A DNA stretch of 64,000 nt from Clavelina lepadiformis. Taxonomy: Eukaryota > Chordata > Ascidiacea > Aplousobranchia > Clavelinidae. Location of the stretch: contig NC_135240.1 of the NCBI RefSeq assembly GCF_947623445.1, forward strand, positions 9,920,001 through 9,984,000, in the 5' to 3' direction. Below, in pieces: positions 61,436-64,000 of this stretch (position 1 is its first letter; each line of letters opens with the position of its first letter). Below the pieces are notes generated by a model. The model worked only from the letters and a program-made list of their open reading frames with translations, did not search any database and was not told the DNA's origin. The translations under genes and the position numbers were made by a program.

Positions 61436-63106
61436 TCATGAAACCCATGCCTCAGGCACCCACTGTTGACTGTTTTCAAGAGAAAACGAGATGTTTTTAA
61501 GGTGCCGAAACGAAGATTCTATGCTGTCATTCTGAATAACCGCATCAAATAATCTACCGTATGTGTATTCTATGGCTTCAGCCCTTTTCAACATTGTCTG
61601 CAGATCAGCACTTTTTATATTGTTTCCTTGAATTTTCCACGACTGCTCAGGTTTCAAAAATACGATGTATGGCTTTATTTTCCTTATTCTCAGTGCGGTC
61701 AGTGCTTGAGGGTAGGGAGTTAAAACACATACTTGACCACTTTCAATTACTGACTCAACAGCTGGTAAACTAGTCCCATATAAGCTTCCTTTGTACTCCC
61801 CATACTCAAAAAAGAAATTGTCTCTAATTCCATTTTCCATAAATTCTCTTGAAACAAAATGATAATCTTTTCCATTCTCTTCACCTTGATGCATGGCACG
61901 AGATGTATGAGGCACAGGCACTCCATAATGTGTCGGATTTGAATCAATAAGTCGATCTTTCAAGTCGTTCCTCCCTACACCTTGAGGGCCAACAAGAACA
62001 ATTGGTCTATAAATTCTTTTTCCATTTTGTTCCATGACTGGTGAAAGTTGGGTGACAATTTCATATGGTGGTAAATGAAGACCAACTTGAGTGACATTTG
62101 CGGCATTTTTCCGTGACTCTTTCAACAAACTTGTCTTGTTGCCTTTCAGAGATGTTTTGGACACTTTGAGCTGGGCTTGTTTTTGTAATTTCTCACGACG
62201 AACTTGAAGTTTCATACTTGGAATCAAGCCAGCTCTTGCAGGCACAATTTTTTCATTAGTATTATTGCTCGTGTCTACTTTGTATGCCTGCCACCAAGAC
62301 TTGTCAACTTTTGATACAACACGCAAAATCTCATTAGGAAAAAATTGCAAGCCAGCTTCTCTGCATGGAATCAAATTATCGTTTTGTGGCTGAAAAGTAA
62401 AGCGTGTTTTCACATGCAGTATTACTTCATTTGAGTCTTCTTCTCTTTCACCAGGAATAAGCCTCAAGGTTAAAGGCCCAGTAAATCCAGCCAGAATTTT
62501 TATGACATCAGAGGGTTTTTTGTCTTTAGTTTTCACCCCATTGATTTCCACAATAGTATCATTGATGTGGATTAACCCACTGCGATCTGCAGCTCCACCT
62601 TTAAGGATTCTTGCAATTATAATGTTTCCAGTAGTTTCATCATCAACAATGGTTGCACCCAATGGCTCATCACTTTTGACCAATCGCACTACTTTCATCG
62701 TCTCTTCTTCTTTTTCGTCTTCTATGCTGTAGTCATCCACTGAAACATCTGTAAGTTGCGGTTCGCCAAAATCATTGTTAGCTATTTTATCATGAGCCAC
62801 AAGCAGAGAAATGAGATGATGTGAGTTATGAAATAACGTAGCCAAGACGGAGAGTATATCATTGCTTGGATGATTCTCATGCAACTTTTGCACATCATCA
62901 ACCAACTCCAATGCATTACGAGCTTCAACATCATTTGGAATTTCTTTCTGAAGTTTGTTATGAAGCTGCAGCAAATTGATCAAATCTGTATTGTGCAAAA
63001 GCTGACCAAGATGCTCAGCATCACTGCTCTCATCCTCTCCTCCACTAATCCTCTGTTTGAGTTGTTCTAGCGTATGAAAAATATCAGTGGTATCCTCTTG
63101 ATCCAT
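61436..63106 (-). CDS. MPP7/MPP3-like: MAGUK p55 family scaffold, MPP3/MPP7-like, 556 aa, intronless
   Basis: A single coding exon of 1671 bases. N-terminal L27-type helical repeats (about residues 1-115: LINLLQLHNKLQ, ILSVLATLFHNSHHLISLL) are followed by a PDZ domain (about 135-220: VRLVKSDEPLGATI, ARILKGGAADRSGLIHIND) that is very close to MPP3/MPP7. An SH3 domain comes next (about 230-310: IPCREAGLQFFPNEIL, SWWQAY, ARAGLIPS), then a guanylate-kinase-like domain (about 370-556: PIVLVGPQGVGRNDLK, YGVPVPHTSRAMHQGEENGKD at the GMP site, FFFEYGEYKGSLYGTS) ending WVPEAW. Length is close to human MPP7 (576). The family organises polarity and junction complexes (DLG1, LIN7, CRB). The start is the ATG at 63106, since the frame upstream has no other ATG. 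The lack of introns contrasts with the many-exon vertebrate genes. Confidence 0.94.
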   Translation of the reverse strand: MDQEDTTDIFHTLEQLKQRISGGEDESSDAEHLGQLLHNTDLINLLQLHNKLQKEIPNDVEARNALELVDDVQKLHENHPSNDILSVLATLFHNSHHLISLLVAHDKIANNDFGEPQLTDVSVDDYSIEDEKEEETMKVVRLVKSDEPLGATIVDDETTGNIIIARILKGGAADRSGLIHINDTIVEINGVKTKDKKPSDVIKILAGFTGPLTLRLIPGEREEDSNEVILHVKTRFTFQPQNDNLIPCREAGLQFFPNEILRVVSKVDKSWWQAYKVDTSNNTNEKIVPARAGLIPSMKLQVRREKLQKQAQLKVSKTSLKGNKTSLLKESRKNAANVTQVGLHLPPYEIVTQLSPVMEQNGKRIYRPIVLVGPQGVGRNDLKDRLIDSNPTHYGVPVPHTSRAMHQGEENGKDYHFVSREFMENGIRDNFFFEYGEYKGSLYGTSLPAVESVIESGQVCVLTPYPQALTALRIRKIKPYIVFLKPEQSWKIQGNNIKSADLQTMLKRAEAIEYTYGRLFDAVIQNDSIESSFRHLKNISFSLENSQQWVPEAWVS

Positions 63107-64000
63107 CGTGTCGTACCACAATACTGTTTATTTATTGTTTAACAATATGGAAAACATATGATTTTCTTCAGCTCCGAGGCACCAAACTATGATACAGCAA
63201 AGCAATTTTCAGCAATCACAACTGACTCCAGTAATAACAAAAATGTTAATCACAACAGACAACATTGCTCCACGAAAACTGTTGAAATTAACACAGGTTT
63301 TACTTAGCATGGGATTAAACGTAAGTCCAAAAACGCACTGGTAAAAATTCTAAATTTAATCCAAATTTTCTTCCTTTCTTGCTAACTGTTGAAATGGAAA
63401 TTAAATTAGCTTCCATTACTTATAACCTACTATTTTTATAAATACTGTAAAAATAATACTGTAATACTATAATACTAATAATACTATAATACTGTAATAA
63501 CTAGCTATAACTTTTTTTTGACTTTATTTTTATCAAATTTTGACTTTATTTTGACCTAACGAAATTGCTTATTTGTAGAGGCCACAGTTCTTCCTCCAGT
63601 TACCCAAACATAACATTTTGTCGATTTCAGACCCAAACGTAATATTTTGTCGAAATGTCAAGGTGTTTTATGGATTATAAAAAGTGCGTCGTGTTTTTTG
63701 GCGATAGATTTAGGTAGCTTGTGTTATTTTGTCCTTGTGAAAAAGGCACTTTGCCTCGATTTTCTCCGCATGGTAAATTCTAATAAACAACAGATTAAAC
63801 AATTAATCAGAAAAATCTCGACAAATCTGTCTAACTTTTGCTGAAGACGATTTAGCTTGCTTAGGCATTTTTGTAGCCTAATACGGAATGTCAGTAGGCT
63901 ATTCCTAAAATCCAAACTGTTGATCTTCGAAAAGACCACGTTTATGAAGAGGAAGTGTTTTATAAGAATTATTTAAATACGCAACAATGAATAAACAATG
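63107..64000. other. Upstream region of the MAGUK gene
   Basis: No coding segment recognised up to the right edge. It holds the simple repeat at 63440-63502 and presumably the promoter or 5' UTR exons of the MAGUK gene. Confidence 0.5.
63440..63502. repeat. Degenerate microsatellite of ATAATACT/GTAATACT units
   Basis: Short tandem units of the type AATACTATAATACTG recur with small variations over about 60 bases. Confidence 0.75.

Noticed and set aside
1-64000. CRISPR array, rRNA operon, bacterial-type operon or horizontally acquired gene cluster
   Set aside because: No regularly spaced short repeats, no rRNA signature; all recognised genes are animal genes with spliceosomal introns or animal-type domain architecture.

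Overview
The window reads as an animal nuclear genome that is AT-rich (roughly 36% GC by eye), with short introns (mostly a few hundred bases) and moderately dense genes. The gene set (secreted frizzled-related protein, RagC/D, MARCH7/10-like RING-CH ligase, RNF8, MPP-type MAGUK, CCDC181) is that of an invertebrate deuterostome. The compact genes and sequence style best fit an ascidian tunicate, but the species is an inference. Eleven host genes are supported from the sequence, most by complete exon chains with matching splice phases.

Layout. 1-918 (-): 5' part of a RagC/RagD GTPase gene running off the left edge. 919-7278: no recognised gene; degraded hAT-type repeats. 7279-11426 (+): sFRP in five exons (CRD plus netrin-like domain). 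11427-16279: gene-poor, with a degraded pogo/Tigger transposase. 16280-18881 (+): V-ATPase proteolipid subunit c (ATP6V0C), four exons. 18882-22459: a 0.6 kb fold-back palindrome and one orphan exon encoding a membrane segment. 22460-30636 (+): phosphoglucomutase-2 in fifteen exons, with a Tigger transposon and a hAT-type MITE in intron 6. 30941-31039: a tiny secreted Cys-rich frame. 32999-34342 (+): CCDC181, intronless. 35251-37488 (+): MARCH7/10-like RING-CH ligase, six exons.

39821-49398 is the most unusual part. It holds a head-to-head inverted duplication of a seven-exon gene for a membrane-anchored protein with the C-terminal domain of short-chain (spongin-like) collagen C4 proteins. 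The right copy (+) is complete. The left copy (-) has its last exon split by a 3.1 kb LTR element with near-identical LTRs and a 6-bp target duplication, so the insertion is young.

51874-55656 (+): RNF8 (FHA, coiled coil, RING), eleven exons; its first intron carries a hAT MITE and a Tigger-type MITE. It converges on mitochondrial malonyl-CoA:ACP transacylase (57895-56647, -). Then come AAR2 (59477-58404, -) and an MPP3/MPP7-like MAGUK (63106-61436, -), both with intronless coding regions.

The genes do not form one pathway; this is an ordinary mixed neighbourhood (nutrient signalling, Wnt antagonism, lysosomal acidification, sugar-phosphate metabolism, ubiquitin signalling, mitochondrial fatty-acid synthesis, splicing, cell polarity). 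What stands out is the density of recent non-autonomous DNA transposons: four hAT-type elements have exact or near-exact 8-bp target duplications, two Tigger-type elements are present, and a young LTR insertion and a fold-back element add to them. No CRISPR array, rRNA gene or convincing intact tRNA gene was seen.
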